From assembly GCA_013289065.1 (NCBI GenBank), contig JABDAP010000008.1, forward strand, positions 1-45,278: DNA of 45,278 nucleotides. Reading direction: 5' to 3'. Under the pieces are notes generated by a model. The model was given only the letters and a program-made list of their open reading frames with translations, was not told where the DNA came from and made no database searches. This stretch comes from Bacteroidota bacterium. GTDB lineage: Bacteria > Bacteroidota > Bacteroidia > Chitinophagales > Chitinophagaceae. The position numbers and the translations under genes are program-made. Shown piece after piece: positions 34,104 through 43,074 of this stretch. The stretch's first letter is position 1. Each line of letters starts with the position of its first letter.

Positions 34104-34970
34104 CTACTTAACATGGTACCATTTTTCTTCCAACCCTTCATTAACGTTTACTGTAGTGTTTTCCACTTCAGATTCAACCGGGCCGAAAGACAGTGTGTAT
34201 TTTAACGGAAACTGTACGCCTTTTACTTCTTTATTTTCTTTTACAATAATAACTGCTTTGGTATTTTTTCCAAAGTTGCTGCCGAATGCTTTGATCATGG
34301 GGCCAAAGCCAGTAAGGTTAAGCGCCATATCGCCTGTTGCTTCCACTTCTTTTACCAATGATGTTTGCTGATCGATATAATACGTTATTACCTGTCCCGT
34401 TTTCAAAGTCATTTTTATTTTATAGCAGGGAACTTTATTTACTTTATCTGTTCCTACTAATTGCGCGGTATGCCCTTTTGCTGCAGAATTTACGAGCTCA
34501 GGAAACGGCCCTTCCGAATCAAGTTCATATGTTTCGGCAGTAAGTTCTTCCGGTTTTAATTTTGTAATGGTTGGCACACTGTTCGGGCCACCTGGCCCGC
34601 CGGGGCCGCCGCCAAAATCGCCACCGCCGCCGCGTCCTCCACCACCACCGCCAAAACCACGCACAGCGGCAACATATATATATCCGGCTGTGTCGGTAAT
34701 AATGGTAAAGCTATCTCCCATACCCATCACGCCTCCGATCTGCCTGCGAAAAAGTTTTCCTTTTTCACGAACCAATGTTAATGGCAGCTCAATGTTCGAA
34801 CCCATCATTCCCATTTTAAGCGTGCCTATTACTTCCAGTTGTTTAATGGCCTGTAATTTGTCGCGGCCGCCCGAAGCGGTTTCGTATTTGGCGAGGATCT
34901 CTTCAGCAGTCTGCGACTTTGCAGTAAAAGCGGTTGCTAATAAAAACAAACCGGCGAATATTTTTTTCAT
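34104..34970 (-). CDS. Exported LolA-like protein with Gly-rich insert
   Basis: A 288-residue periplasmic or outer-membrane-associated protein: signal peptide MKKIFAGLFLLATAFTAKSQ, then TAEEILAKYETASGGRDKLQAIKQLEVIGTL, as in the many Bacteroidota proteins with the LolA/LolB-like half-barrel fold. Unusually, residues about 105-130 are an almost pure Gly run with a few Arg, Asp, Phe and Pro, splitting the sheet. Such proteins are often described as outer-membrane lipoprotein-sorting-like; here no lipobox Cys is present. Binding partner unknown. Confidence 0.8.
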   Translation of the reverse strand: MKKIFAGLFLLATAFTAKSQTAEEILAKYETASGGRDKLQAIKQLEVIGTLKMGMMGSNIELPLTLVREKGKLFRRQIGGVMGMGDSFTIITDTAGYIYVAAVRGFGGGGGGRGGGGDFGGGPGGPGGPNSVPTITKLKPEELTAETYELDSEGPFPELVNSAAKGHTAQLVGTDKVNKVPCYKIKMTLKTGQVITYYIDQQTSLVKEVEATGDMALNLTGFGPMIKAFGSNFGKNTKAVIIVKENKEVKGVQFPLKYTLSFGPVESEVENTTVNVNEGLEEKWYHVK

Positions 34971-35069
34971 ATACTTACTTTCGTTGTTGATTTAATTGAT
35001 CAAATGTAATTGCTTAACGCGGTTCATTTGCACGCTGCCAACTAAATTAAACATCATTTAAGAAATTAT

Positions 35070-36716
35070 ATGCATAGAAGTTCATTCAGTATTACGGGCG
35101 ATCTTGTTGATGTTTGGACGAAAACCATCTATCCTGCTGAGATATCTGTTGAAAACGGAATGATCGCGTCAATTAAAAAAATCGGTGACGGGGCTTCCGC
35201 AATCGGCAAATTTATTCTGCCTGGTTTTGTAGACAGCCATGCTCATATAGAGAGCAGTATGCTTATCCCCAGTGAGTTTGCGCGTTTGGCCGTTTTACAT
35301 GGAACCGTTGGTACTGTCAGCGATCCGCATGAGATCGCCAATGTATGCGGTATGGAAGGCGTTGAATTCATGATCGCCAATGGAAAAGAAGTTCCGTTCA
35401 AATTTAATTTCGGCGCGCCCAGTTGTGTGCCGGCAACTGTTTTTGAAACGGCTGGCGCTGCATTGAACAGCGATGATGTAAAAAAATTACTGGCAAAAGA
35501 CGAGATCAAATACCTGAGCGAGATGATGAATTTTCCAGGTGTTCTTTTCAAGGATGAAGAAGTGATGAAAAAAATTGCCGCCTCACACGCAGCCGGCAAA
35601 CCGGTTGATGGACATGCACCCGGATTACGCGGCGATAAAGCCAAACAATATATTGAAGCAGGCATTTCTACCGATCATGAATGTTTTACAGCAGAGGAAG
35701 CGGTAGATAAATTACAACATGGCATGAAGATCCTGATACGTGAAGGAAGCGCCGCCAAAAATTTTGAAGCGCTGATCGAATTGCTCGAGGATTATCCAAA
35801 GATGATCATGTTCTGTAGTGATGATAAACATCCAGACAGTTTGGTCGCGGGGCACATCAATCAACTCTGTGCAAGAGCAATAGCGAAGGGACATGATATT
35901 TTTAATGTGTTGCGTGCGGCCTGTGTAAATCCTGTACTGCATTATAAATTAGATATCGGTTTATTAAGAGAAGGCGATGCGGCAGATTTTATTATTGCTG
36001 AAGATCTCATCAGCTTTAAAATATTGCAGACATATATTGACGGAGAACTGGTTGCTGAAAACGGAACGTCCTTTATTAAATCCGTTGCATCAAAACCCAT
36101 CAACCAATTTGATTGCAAGGAAATACATCCGGATGATGTAAAAATAAAAGTAACAGACTATCCCGTAACTGATGGAAAGATCCCGGTAATAGAAGCATTG
36201 GATGGACAATTAATTACCAACCGCCTGCAATTAACCGGCAAAGAGGTCAATGGCGAATGGGCGAGTGATCTGGAACAGGATATGTTGAAAATGGTAGTGG
36301 TTAACCGCTATCATCATGCGCTGGTTGCAAAATGTTTTATTAAGAATTTTGGTTTCAAAGAAGGTGCGATCGCTTCATCGGTGGCGCATGATAGTCATAA
36401 TATTGTTGCCGTTGGCGTGGATGATGAAAGTTTAGTAAGGGCCATTAACCTCGTGATAAAAGAAAAAGGTGGTGTAAGCTGTTGCAATAAAAAAGAAGAA
36501 AAAGTTTTGCCGCTACCCGTTGCCGGTTTAATGAGCGTCGGTGACGGATACAAAGTTGCCGAAGCATATACAGCTATCGATGCCATGGCAAAATCATTGG
36601 GCTCATCTTTAGCGGCGCCCTTTATGACATTGAGTTTTATGGCGCTGCTTGTTATACCACATTTGAAATTAAGTGATAAGGGTTTGTTTGATGGAGATGC
36701 GTTTTCGTTTGTGTGA
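35070..36716 (+). CDS. ade: Adenine deaminase
   Basis: A 548-residue amidohydrolase that converts adenine to hypoxanthine for purine salvage. Characteristic: [16 protein letters not shown] (His57, His59), [61 protein letters not shown] and the C-terminal [12 protein letters not shown] domain. Length is normal. The 100 bp upstream shows no clear promoter box. Confidence 0.95.
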   Translation: MHRSSFSITGDLVDVWTKTIYPAEISVENGMIASIKKIGDGASAIGKFILPGFVDSHAHIESSMLIPSEFARLAVLHGTVGTVSDPHEIANVCGMEGVEFMIANGKEVPFKFNFGAPSCVPATVFETAGAALNSDDVKKLLAKDEIKYLSEMMNFPGVLFKDEEVMKKIAASHAAGKPVDGHAPGLRGDKAKQYIEAGISTDHECFTAEEAVDKLQHGMKILIREGSAAKNFEALIELLEDYPKMIMFCSDDKHPDSLVAGHINQLCARAIAKGHDIFNVLRAACVNPVLHYKLDIGLLREGDAADFIIAEDLISFKILQTYIDGELVAENGTSFIKSVASKPINQFDCKEIHPDDVKIKVTDYPVTDGKIPVIEALDGQLITNRLQLTGKEVNGEWASDLEQDMLKMVVVNRYHHALVAKCFIKNFGFKEGAIASSVAHDSHNIVAVGVDDESLVRAINLVIKEKGGVSCCNKKEEKVLPLPVAGLMSVGDGYKVAEAYTAIDAMAKSLGSSLAAPFMTLSFMALLVIPHLKLSDKGLFDGDAFSFV

Positions 36717-36737
36717 TTTTGTTTCTGCGATCTTTTT

Positions 36738-36765
36738 TACAGCAGAGGCGCGGAGTTTTATTTTA
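36738..36765. repeat. Short fragment of the cagag-word family
   Basis: The words gcagaggcgcggagtttt are related to those at 1326-1421 and 40755-40860 but without a second arm. It lies between ade and the convergent lipoprotein gene. Confidence 0.4.
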
Positions 36766-37180
36766 ATTCTCCGGTTGCCTTTGTAACGATCACCGCCACA
36801 CTATCGGTTCCTTTTGGTGCAAAATACCTGGTTTTGAATTTTATCGTTTTACCGGGTGCGATGTTTTCATAAACTGTTTCAATTCCTTCATCCAGCTTAA
36901 CCGCTGTTTTACTGAAAAAAGAAAGTTTGATCTCAACATCTTTATACCAGCAAACCGTGGCATTGTTGGTGATATTGCCGATCACTACTGTTTGCCCGAT
37001 CAGGTTCTTGCGATGGCGGCCGGTTACAGATAAAAATTTGGCAGGATTTTTTTTCTCTTTATCAGCCAGTGTTTCTTTTACTTTTTCGTACGTTGCCGTA
37101 TCAAATTTTTTATCTTTCTTATCATCATTACAGGCAAAAAAGGTTGTTGCGAGCAGCAGGATAAAAGCGGTCTTTTTCAT
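36758..37180 (-). CDS. Small hypothetical lipoprotein
   Basis: A 140-residue lipoprotein: MKKTAFILLLATTFFAC with lipidated Cys17, followed by a highly charged linker (NDDKKDKKFD). The rest (about 50-140) looks like an immunoglobulin-like beta sandwich (GQTVVIGNITNNATVCWYKDVEIKLSFFSK, IAPGKTIKFKTRYFAPKGTDSV). No function assigned. Its last bases touch a repeat fragment. Confidence 0.8.
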   Translation of the reverse strand: MKKTAFILLLATTFFACNDDKKDKKFDTATYEKVKETLADKEKKNPAKFLSVTGRHRKNLIGQTVVIGNITNNATVCWYKDVEIKLSFFSKTAVKLDEGIETVYENIAPGKTIKFKTRYFAPKGTDSVAVIVTKATGELK

Positions 37181-37307
37181 AATTCAGATTTCGGGCATTA
37201 AAGAAAAGCAATATCAGGCAATGCAGCCGTTAAAAAAAGGTTATCGGTCCGTATAAAAGCCATTTCCAGTATCAAAACATAAATTTTCAATTATAACCGA
37301 TAGAATT

Positions 37308-37315
37308 TAGTTTTG
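37308..37315 (+). promoter_or_regulatory. Putative -7 box of upp
   Basis: TAGTTTTG fits TAnnTTTG; a TTTT stands 19 nt upstream in the -33 position. The predicted leader is about 25 nt. Confidence 0.45.
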
Positions 37316-37346
37316 AAGCATTATACCCCACCGCAATCCTGAGACC

Positions 37347-38000
37347 ATGATTATTAATTTAAGCGAGCAACACAGCCTGGTAAGTAACTGGGTGTCTGAA
37401 TTAAGAGATGTGAATGTGCAGGGCGACCGTTTACGCTTCAGGCGCAACCTTGAGCGCATTGGTGAGGTTGCGGCTTATGAGATCAGCCGTTTGTTACCAT
37501 GGAGATCCGTTGAAATACCCACCCCGCTTGGAACGCATGACAGTAAGGTACTCGAATCGCAGCCTATATTGGCAACCATTCTTCGTGCCGGTTTGCCATT
37601 GCATAATGGCATGCTGAATTATTTTGACAAAGCGGATAATGCATTTGTTTCAGCTTACCGCAAACACCACCGCGATGGCAGTTTTGAAATAAATCTTGAA
37701 TACATGAGCTGCCCGGTGCTCGATGACCGTATCATTATTATCAGCGACCCGATGCTGGCCACAGGCGCATCCATTGTAAAAACCATCCAGTACATGAAAG
37801 GAGAAGGGTCTCCCAAAGACATACACGTGGTGGTAGCGATCGCATGTACCGTGGGTATTGAATTTATTAAAAGAGAATGCGGCGATGATATAAAAATATG
37901 GTGCGGCGATATTGATGATGAATTAACTGCCAAAGGTTATATCGTTCCCGGGCTTGGCGATGCAGGCGATCTTGCTTTCGGTACCAAAATGCAGGCATAA
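37347..38000 (+). CDS. upp: Uracil phosphoribosyltransferase
   Basis: Pyrimidine salvage enzyme that makes UMP from uracil and PRPP. The 217 residues contain the PRPP loop DPMLATGAS (134-142), the RAGLPL loop and the uracil-binding end segment YIVPGLGDAGDLAFGT. Length is normal. Located between two envelope genes; a nucleobase-salvage partner, ade, lies 0.6 kb upstream. Confidence 0.96.
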   Translation: MIINLSEQHSLVSNWVSELRDVNVQGDRLRFRRNLERIGEVAAYEISRLLPWRSVEIPTPLGTHDSKVLESQPILATILRAGLPLHNGMLNYFDKADNAFVSAYRKHHRDGSFEINLEYMSCPVLDDRIIIISDPMLATGASIVKTIQYMKGEGSPKDIHVVVAIACTVGIEFIKRECGDDIKIWCGDIDDELTAKGYIVPGLGDAGDLAFGTKMQA

Positions 38001-38111
38001 CACTTTTTTATCCATATCCTCTTTCATACGATTCGTTAACACAGCTATAATATTTGGTAATGATCCCATCTACATCGGCAGATTTGCTTAATTTGACTAT
38101 TCTGTGATTTT

Positions 38112-39104
38112 ATGAGAAAACTGATCTGCATCTGCCTTTCTTGTTTTTTGCTGGGAAATATCTCGGCACAGGATCCGCATTACTCACAGTTTTTTTCTTC
38201 GCCGCTTACGATCTCTCCGGCATTTATAGGAAAATTTGACGGAACGGTAAGGGTAACCGGCAATTTTAAAAGCCAGTGGCAGGTTATCGACCGGGCTTTT
38301 CAGACCTCAACAGCATCGGTTGATTTTCACATCATGCAGAATTATATTTCTTCAGCGGATACCTGGGGCGTTGGCTTTATGGGTTATACCGATAAAAGTG
38401 CAAGCGGGGCCGTGAATTTTAATTATGCTTCGGTAGGAACAGCGTTTCACAAAGGTTTGGATGAAGAAGGGTCAGAGCAAATAGGAGCGGGTTTTCAGAT
38501 CACCTATGCAAACATGCTGATCAACACTTCACAACTGCATTTTGAAGACCAGCTTACAGTGAATGGTTTTACCAATGTCAGTTCAGAAGTCTTCAACAAT
38601 GCCTCGCTTAATTCAAAATATGTTGACGTTAATGCCGGTTTTCTGTATTCGGGAAGTTCATCCGACAAAAATTATTATTATATCGGCGCCAGCGCTTATC
38701 ATATAAACAGGCCCAAACAGCAATTTACCGGTGCATTGTATTTATTGCAGCCAAGGGTTACCATCAACTCCGGGGGGTATTTTTCTTTAGGTGAAAGTGC
38801 GAACCTGCACCTGAGCGGTTTGTTAAGTACGCAGTCCAGTGTAACTGAAATTATTTTCGGCGGCGCGTTTGAGCGTATGATCGATCAAACCAATAGTCTG
38901 TATGCAGGCGGATGGATCCGCCTCAACGATGCTATCATTCCATACCTCGGATTGCAAATGGGCGATCTGCGTTTTGGTGCTACATATGATATCAACACGA
39001 GCAGTTTAAAAGCCGCAACCAACCTGCGCGGCGGATTGGAAGTATCTCTCATCTACCAGAGGATACCGAGCACCACAAGAGGAATAAAATGCCCTAAATT
39101 CTGA
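38112..39104 (+). CDS. PorP/SprF family T9SS outer-membrane protein, not next to a cargo gene
   Basis: A 330-residue outer-membrane barrel: signal peptide to about GNISAQ, then the family start DPHYSQFFSSPLTISPAFIG. The barrel strands follow, ending IYQRIPSTTRGIKCPKF. It is a paralog of the protein at 13331-14353 (both share SQFxSSPLxIxPA and the GGxWxRxxxAxIPYLGL region). Unlike that one, it has no cargo gene on either side, so it probably serves cargo encoded elsewhere, possibly the protein at 20433-22607. Confidence 0.92.
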   Translation: MRKLICICLSCFLLGNISAQDPHYSQFFSSPLTISPAFIGKFDGTVRVTGNFKSQWQVIDRAFQTSTASVDFHIMQNYISSADTWGVGFMGYTDKSASGAVNFNYASVGTAFHKGLDEEGSEQIGAGFQITYANMLINTSQLHFEDQLTVNGFTNVSSEVFNNASLNSKYVDVNAGFLYSGSSSDKNYYYIGASAYHINRPKQQFTGALYLLQPRVTINSGGYFSLGESANLHLSGLLSTQSSVTEIIFGGAFERMIDQTNSLYAGGWIRLNDAIIPYLGLQMGDLRFGATYDINTSSLKAATNLRGGLEVSLIYQRIPSTTRGIKCPKF

Positions 39105-39222
39105 TCGCAGATTGAGCAGATCCTTTATAGATTTTTTTATTTACCCGGCTGCAGGTTCGTTATTGAACTTTGTTGCGTCGCACACTTGTACGGCATCCCG
39201 TTATTCGGCAAACATATTAGCG

Positions 39223-39269
39223 CATTATAAATAAGGTTATCACAAATTGTGATAACCTTATTTATAATG
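39223..39269. repeat. Perfect palindrome over the end of the ORF6N gene
   Basis: 23-nt arms (39223-39245 and 39247-39269) complement perfectly around a single A, with the core ggttatcacaa/ttgtgataacc. It covers the stop codon of the minus-strand gene 39262-39780. A related palindrome with core ggtatcaca/tgtgatacc lies inside the same gene (about 39556-39580). It could be a terminator, an operator or a recombination site; a T run is lacking. Confidence 0.8.
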
Positions 39270-39780
39270 TATCTTTTATGAAGCCGATCCTTTCACGTGG
39301 GGCCTGTTTTTGATGGATCAATTCCCTGATCGCTTCAAATACTGTTTTGAACTGGGTATCGTATTTTTTTTCGAGTTCGCTTATTTTTTGAGTAAGGTCT
39401 TTATTGCTTTCGAGCATTTGCCGCATTTTTACAAATGCGCGCATAATGAGGATATTGATCTTTATTGCACGCTCGCTTTTTAGAACACTTGATAACATCG
39501 ATACGCCCTGCTCTGTAAACACCATCGGCCTTGCACCGCCCAAACTACTTTTTGATGGTATCACATTTTGTGATACCATTTTTGCAATTTCATTGTTGTT
39601 TAATACAAACATGAAGTCTTTGGGAAACATATGACTATTTCTTCTAACCGCCTGTTTTAAAACACGCGTTTCAACATTATACATTTCGGCAAGATCAAAG
39701 TCAAACATCACTTTCTGTAACCTGATAAAAAAAATCCGGTTTACCACTTTCGCGGGAAAGCCCTGAATAGATTTACGCAT
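39262..39780 (-). CDS. ORF6N domain protein
   Basis: A 172-residue protein with the ORF6N domain, found in phage, plasmid and chromosomal proteins and suspected to bind DNA. Residues about 12-115 fit it: VMFDFDLAEMYNVETRVLKQAVRRN, MFPKDFMFVLNNNEIAKMVSQNVI, GARPMVFTEQGVSMLSSVLKSERAIKINILIMRAFVKMR. A coiled coil follows (about 118-150). Lone copies like this are often accessory genes, and the palindromes within and after it fit a mobile or self-regulated unit, but no integrase, toxin or phage gene is nearby. Confidence 0.88.
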   Translation of the reverse strand: MRKSIQGFPAKVVNRIFFIRLQKVMFDFDLAEMYNVETRVLKQAVRRNSHMFPKDFMFVLNNNEIAKMVSQNVIPSKSSLGGARPMVFTEQGVSMLSSVLKSERAIKINILIMRAFVKMRQMLESNKDLTQKISELEKKYDTQFKTVFEAIRELIHQKQAPRERIGFIKDTL

Positions 39781-39833
39781 ATATAAAATTTAATGCGTCA
39801 ATCTATGAGAATAGTTTTTTATGTGCAAGCGTG

Positions 39834-40712
39834 TTAATACTGATTTTTAGCAGGTATATACCGTAGAAACCGCGCCCAGTTCTGATTGTTGGCTATTACT
39901 TCATTATGTGCTTTGCTGCTGTACATAAAAACTTTGTTGTTATTGCGTAACAAAGATTCATTTACGGCTTCTTCATCAACGGAGATCATGGGAACATGTA
40001 ATGAATCAGTCAGTTTACTCATGATCCAATGACTGTTATCAAATGTTCCGCCGTTCTTTGTATAAATATTGATGAACCTGTGTTCCGGAACCGAGAGCCA
40101 TTCGAGGTAAGCATCATTGCCGCCATACATCGCATCAAATAATATCACTTCATTAACAGGTGTTTTATTAATGATCCGGCTGATCACGCGGTAAGCGCCG
40201 CTGTGGCCGGCAAGCGTAATATCATAATCATTAATTTGAAAAGCAGGCATTTTCCTGATCACTTTATTCTCTGCTAATTTTTCGACCACTTCTTTTACCA
40301 GCGCCTGGAAAACCTGGGGCTGCTCCAGTTTTCCGCCATAACTGTCGGGCGCATTTTTTGGCCCTTCGGGAAAAACAAAAACCGCGTTTCTTCCTGATGC
40401 ATCAAACTGGTCAAGCAAATGATATTGTATACAGGCGCTGTCAATATTATTCCCCCAACCATGAAACCAGTAAACCAGATTGATCTTTCCTTTTGCAGAA
40501 AAATGTTTGGGTACATAGATGAGTATGCTGCTGTCGCTGTAGTTGGCCAATACATCATAATGTTTGTTATCATAATCATGGCCGTTCTTTCTTGCAGTAT
40601 CCGGAAACATAGCATTGGCCGATGTGAAGCGGATCAGTTTTCCTTCCTGTGCCATTAGTGACACAGTTAATACAAAACTCAAAACAAGCAACGCAATATT
40701 TTTTCTTTTCAT
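39834..40712 (-). CDS. Exported alpha/beta-hydrolase-like protein
   Basis: A 292-residue protein with a signal peptide (MKRKNIALLVLSFVLTVSLMAQ; start at 40712, not 40739). LVYWFHGWGNN is the oxyanion-type strand, ITLAGHSGAYRVI holds the likely nucleophile Ser (GHSG), DAMYGGND follows, and SSKAHNEV may hold the His. This is the layout of alpha/beta hydrolases of the esterase type, but the substrate is unknown and the GHSG variant is unusual. Single gene flanked by repeats. Confidence 0.75.
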   Translation of the reverse strand: MKRKNIALLVLSFVLTVSLMAQEGKLIRFTSANAMFPDTARKNGHDYDNKHYDVLANYSDSSILIYVPKHFSAKGKINLVYWFHGWGNNIDSACIQYHLLDQFDASGRNAVFVFPEGPKNAPDSYGGKLEQPQVFQALVKEVVEKLAENKVIRKMPAFQINDYDITLAGHSGAYRVISRIINKTPVNEVILFDAMYGGNDAYLEWLSVPEHRFINIYTKNGGTFDNSHWIMSKLTDSLHVPMISVDEEAVNESLLRNNNKVFMYSSKAHNEVIANNQNWARFLRYIPAKNQY

Positions 40713-40754
40713 TATTTTAATCATTTTAAAAGCAGTCATTACATAATATCGTGT

Positions 40755-40860
40755 GTCTTCGTGCGCTCTGCGCGTTGTTCCTTTGCGTACTCTTTGGTTA
40801 ATTCCTACGCTTTAAACCACAAAGGGCACGGAGTTTTGCACAGAGTTTCACAAAGTATTT
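40755..40860. repeat. cagag/caaag-word element
   Basis: Right half 40816-40858 has words cacaaaggg, cacggagtt, then cacagagtt and cacaaag at about 9-nt spacing; the left half (about 40755-40800) holds related complements (tctgcgcg, cctttgcg, ctctttgg). Same family as 1326-1421 and 24043-24103. Confidence 0.7.
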
Positions 40861-40893
40861 TAATAGCAGAACACATCAAATATAAACTTCTTC

Positions 40894-41523
40894 TCAGGAT
40901 CTCTTACCGCTTATGTAAGGGTTATCTTTCAGAATAAACCGGTAAGGCAACAACGCATCTTCCGCAGCATAATCAACACCAATTCTTGGCGTGGCAATAA
41001 TTTGCGAAGGCTTTATTTTATAACCATCATCTGCAATAAATAACCGATCGCCCAAAAGATCAATTCCGGTATGTTGTGTATCAATACCCATTGCTTTTGA
41101 TACGTTTCCCGGCCCGCGTGTTAATGAATGATCCGCTTTTATTTTTTTTGTCCGGAACAACATATGTTCAATACCCGCTAATGGTTCCAGCGCCCTGATC
41201 AATGTGGCATGCGGAACATCTTCGATATTACTTACCACATTAAACAAATGATGTATACCATAACACAGGTACACATATGAAACACCGCCGCCTGCATACA
41301 TGATCTCTGTGCGGTTGGTTCTGCGGCCATTCCATGCATGCGAGGCTTTGTCAACGATACCATTATAGGCTTCTGTTTCAACGATACGGCCCGCGGTGGC
41401 CATATTATCAAATGAAGTGACCAGTACTTTTCCTATCAAAGCTTTTGCTACGGTGCAGACATTTTTCTTACGGTAAAATGATAAGGGCAATTTATTGTAA
41501 TGTCCGGGCGTTATAGCTTTCAT
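40894..41523 (-). CDS. 3-methyladenine DNA glycosylase (AAG/MPG family)
   Basis: A 209-residue base-excision enzyme that removes alkylated purines. Catalytic Glu51 is in RIVETEAYNG, Tyr53 follows, and RTNRTEIMYAGGGVSYVYLCYGIHHLFNVV and LTRGPGNVSKAMGI are family motifs. Length fits bacterial members. Its start lies 50 bp from the divergent EI24 gene. Confidence 0.95.
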   Translation of the reverse strand: MKAITPGHYNKLPLSFYRKKNVCTVAKALIGKVLVTSFDNMATAGRIVETEAYNGIVDKASHAWNGRRTNRTEIMYAGGGVSYVYLCYGIHHLFNVVSNIEDVPHATLIRALEPLAGIEHMLFRTKKIKADHSLTRGPGNVSKAMGIDTQHTGIDLLGDRLFIADDGYKIKPSQIIATPRIGVDYAAEDALLPYRFILKDNPYISGKRS

Positions 41524-41545
41524 AACCCTAAATTTACGAATGTGC

Positions 41546-41553
41546 TAACTTTG
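41546..41553 (+). promoter_or_regulatory. Putative -7 box of the EI24-type gene
   Basis: TAACTTTG is an exact TAnnTTTG match. If used, transcription starts near 41559, so start codons before that are unlikely. A weaker TAAATTTA on the minus strand (about 41529-41536) may serve the glycosylase gene. Confidence 0.5.
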
Positions 41554-41573
41554 TGCAGCAAAATCCCCTCATT

Positions 41574-42338
41574 GTGCTGAAAGAAATGATCATTGCCATA
41601 CAGGCTTATTTCCAGGCCCACCGGTTTATACAAAAACATAAGCTGTGGAAATGGATATTGATACCGGGTATTATTTATACAACCCTGTTCATAATAGGCA
41701 TGTATTTCTTTATCCATACATCAGGCAATTTTATTGAATGGATGAGTGTAAAAACAGGACTTGGTACATGGCTCAATAAGATCAACAGCAGTTTCCTGGG
41801 TTTTCTTTTTATTATGGGCAGCCTCTTACTCTGGCTGATACTTTTATTGTTCTATTTTTCTTTGTTCAAATACATTTTCCTGATCGTTGGCTCGCCGCTG
41901 TTTGCTTACCTGAGTGAAAAAACAGAAGCCATTATTGAAGGGAAAGATTTTCCGTTTAGTTTTTCGCAGTTATTAAAAGACATGAAACGCGGTGTTGCTA
42001 TTGCTGCAAGAAACAGTTTATGGCAAACCGTTTATACGCTTTCCATTCTTTTATTAAGCCTGGTTCCGCTGGCCGGATGGCTTACACCGATACTGGCTGT
42101 GCTGGTTGAATGTTATTACTACGGTTTCTCCATGCTCGATTACAGTATGGAACGTCATAAAAGAACACCCGCCGAAAGTATTTTTTTTATCGGCTCACAC
42201 AAAGGGCTCGCAGTGGGAAATGGCCTGGTGTTTTATATGATGCACCTGGTTCCGGTCATTGGTTGGATATTGGCGCCTGCTTATTCCGTAGTAGCGGCTA
42301 CATTAAGTATGTACCCGTTGAAGCAAAGTGAAAAATAA
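41574..42338 (+). CDS. EI24/CysZ-like membrane protein
   Basis: A 254-residue inner-membrane protein with four or more membrane segments (about 30-50, 75-105, 145-180 and 210-235). The start LKEMIIAIQAYFQAHRFIQKHKLWKWILIPG and the FSMLDYSMERHK loop fit the EI24/CysZ family; CysZ transports sulfate, but most Bacteroidota members are unstudied. GTG at 41574 is chosen since homologs begin near LKE and a promoter box ends at 41553; ATG at 41586 is the alternative. Confidence 0.82.
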   Translation: MLKEMIIAIQAYFQAHRFIQKHKLWKWILIPGIIYTTLFIIGMYFFIHTSGNFIEWMSVKTGLGTWLNKINSSFLGFLFIMGSLLLWLILLLFYFSLFKYIFLIVGSPLFAYLSEKTEAIIEGKDFPFSFSQLLKDMKRGVAIAARNSLWQTVYTLSILLLSLVPLAGWLTPILAVLVECYYYGFSMLDYSMERHKRTPAESIFFIGSHKGLAVGNGLVFYMMHLVPVIGWILAPAYSVVAATLSMYPLKQSEK

Positions 42339-42361
42339 TTTTTCGATTTATAATCTTGTCT

Positions 42362-43066
42362 ATGCATCCCGGTAAAGTTTATCTCATACCAACTGTTTTA
42401 TACGATGATGCATTGGAAACCATTCCTGCTTATATATCGGATGCTGTAAAAGACTGCCCGGTTTTTTTTGCAGAAAATGAAAAAACGGCGCGGCGGTTTT
42501 TAAAAAAGATCTGGAAAGAAATGGTGATCGATGACCACCAATGGTTCGCGATACATAAAGCAGAGCTGGAAGTGAGAAAACAATTTGTTGATATACTCCG
42601 CTCCGGAAAAAACATCGGCATCATCAGCGAAGCGGGTTGTCCCGGTGTGGCTGATCCCGGGCAGATATTGGTTGAAGCGGCACAGGAAATAAACGCAACT
42701 ATCAAACCTTTGGTGGGGCCGAGTTCTATTCTTTTGGCATTAATGGCATCAGGAATGAACGGGCAACGTTTCCAGTTTCATGGATACCTGCCGATCGATT
42801 CAATGGAGAGAAGAAAAAAAATTAAAGAGCTCGAAGGCGAATCGCATAAAAACAACTGTACGCAGATCTTTATTGAAACACCATACCGCAACAATCAACT
42901 CATTAAAGATGTTTTGCAGACTGGCAGGGATGAAACAAAGTTTTGTATTGCGGCAGATATTACATCAGCAGCAGAGTCCATACAAACCAAAACCATTAAG
43001 CAATGGAAACAGGTGGAAACGGATATTCATAAAAGGCTCGCGATCTTTTTACTGATCGCTGATTGA
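42362..43066 (+). CDS. SAM-dependent methyltransferase, RsmI-like
   Basis: A 234-residue tetrapyrrole-methylase-fold protein related to RsmI (2'-O-methylation of C1402 in 16S rRNA). Signature: GIISEAGCPGVADPGQILVEAA, VGPSSILLALMASGMNGQRFQFHGYLP, FIETPYRN. Bacteroidota often have this shorter paralog beside a true RsmI, so I do not use the gene name. The start at 42362 is 23 nt after the EI24 stop, probably one operon. Confidence 0.88.
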   Translation: MHPGKVYLIPTVLYDDALETIPAYISDAVKDCPVFFAENEKTARRFLKKIWKEMVIDDHQWFAIHKAELEVRKQFVDILRSGKNIGIISEAGCPGVADPGQILVEAAQEINATIKPLVGPSSILLALMASGMNGQRFQFHGYLPIDSMERRKKIKELEGESHKNNCTQIFIETPYRNNQLIKDVLQTGRDETKFCIAADITSAAESIQTKTIKQWKQVETDIHKRLAIFLLIAD

Positions 43067-43074
43067 TACGATCT

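Noticed and set aside
39262..39780. ORF6N gene as sign of a prophage or genomic island
   Set aside because: No integrase, structural phage gene, tRNA or direct-repeat boundary is found nearby; neighbours are ordinary chromosomal genes.
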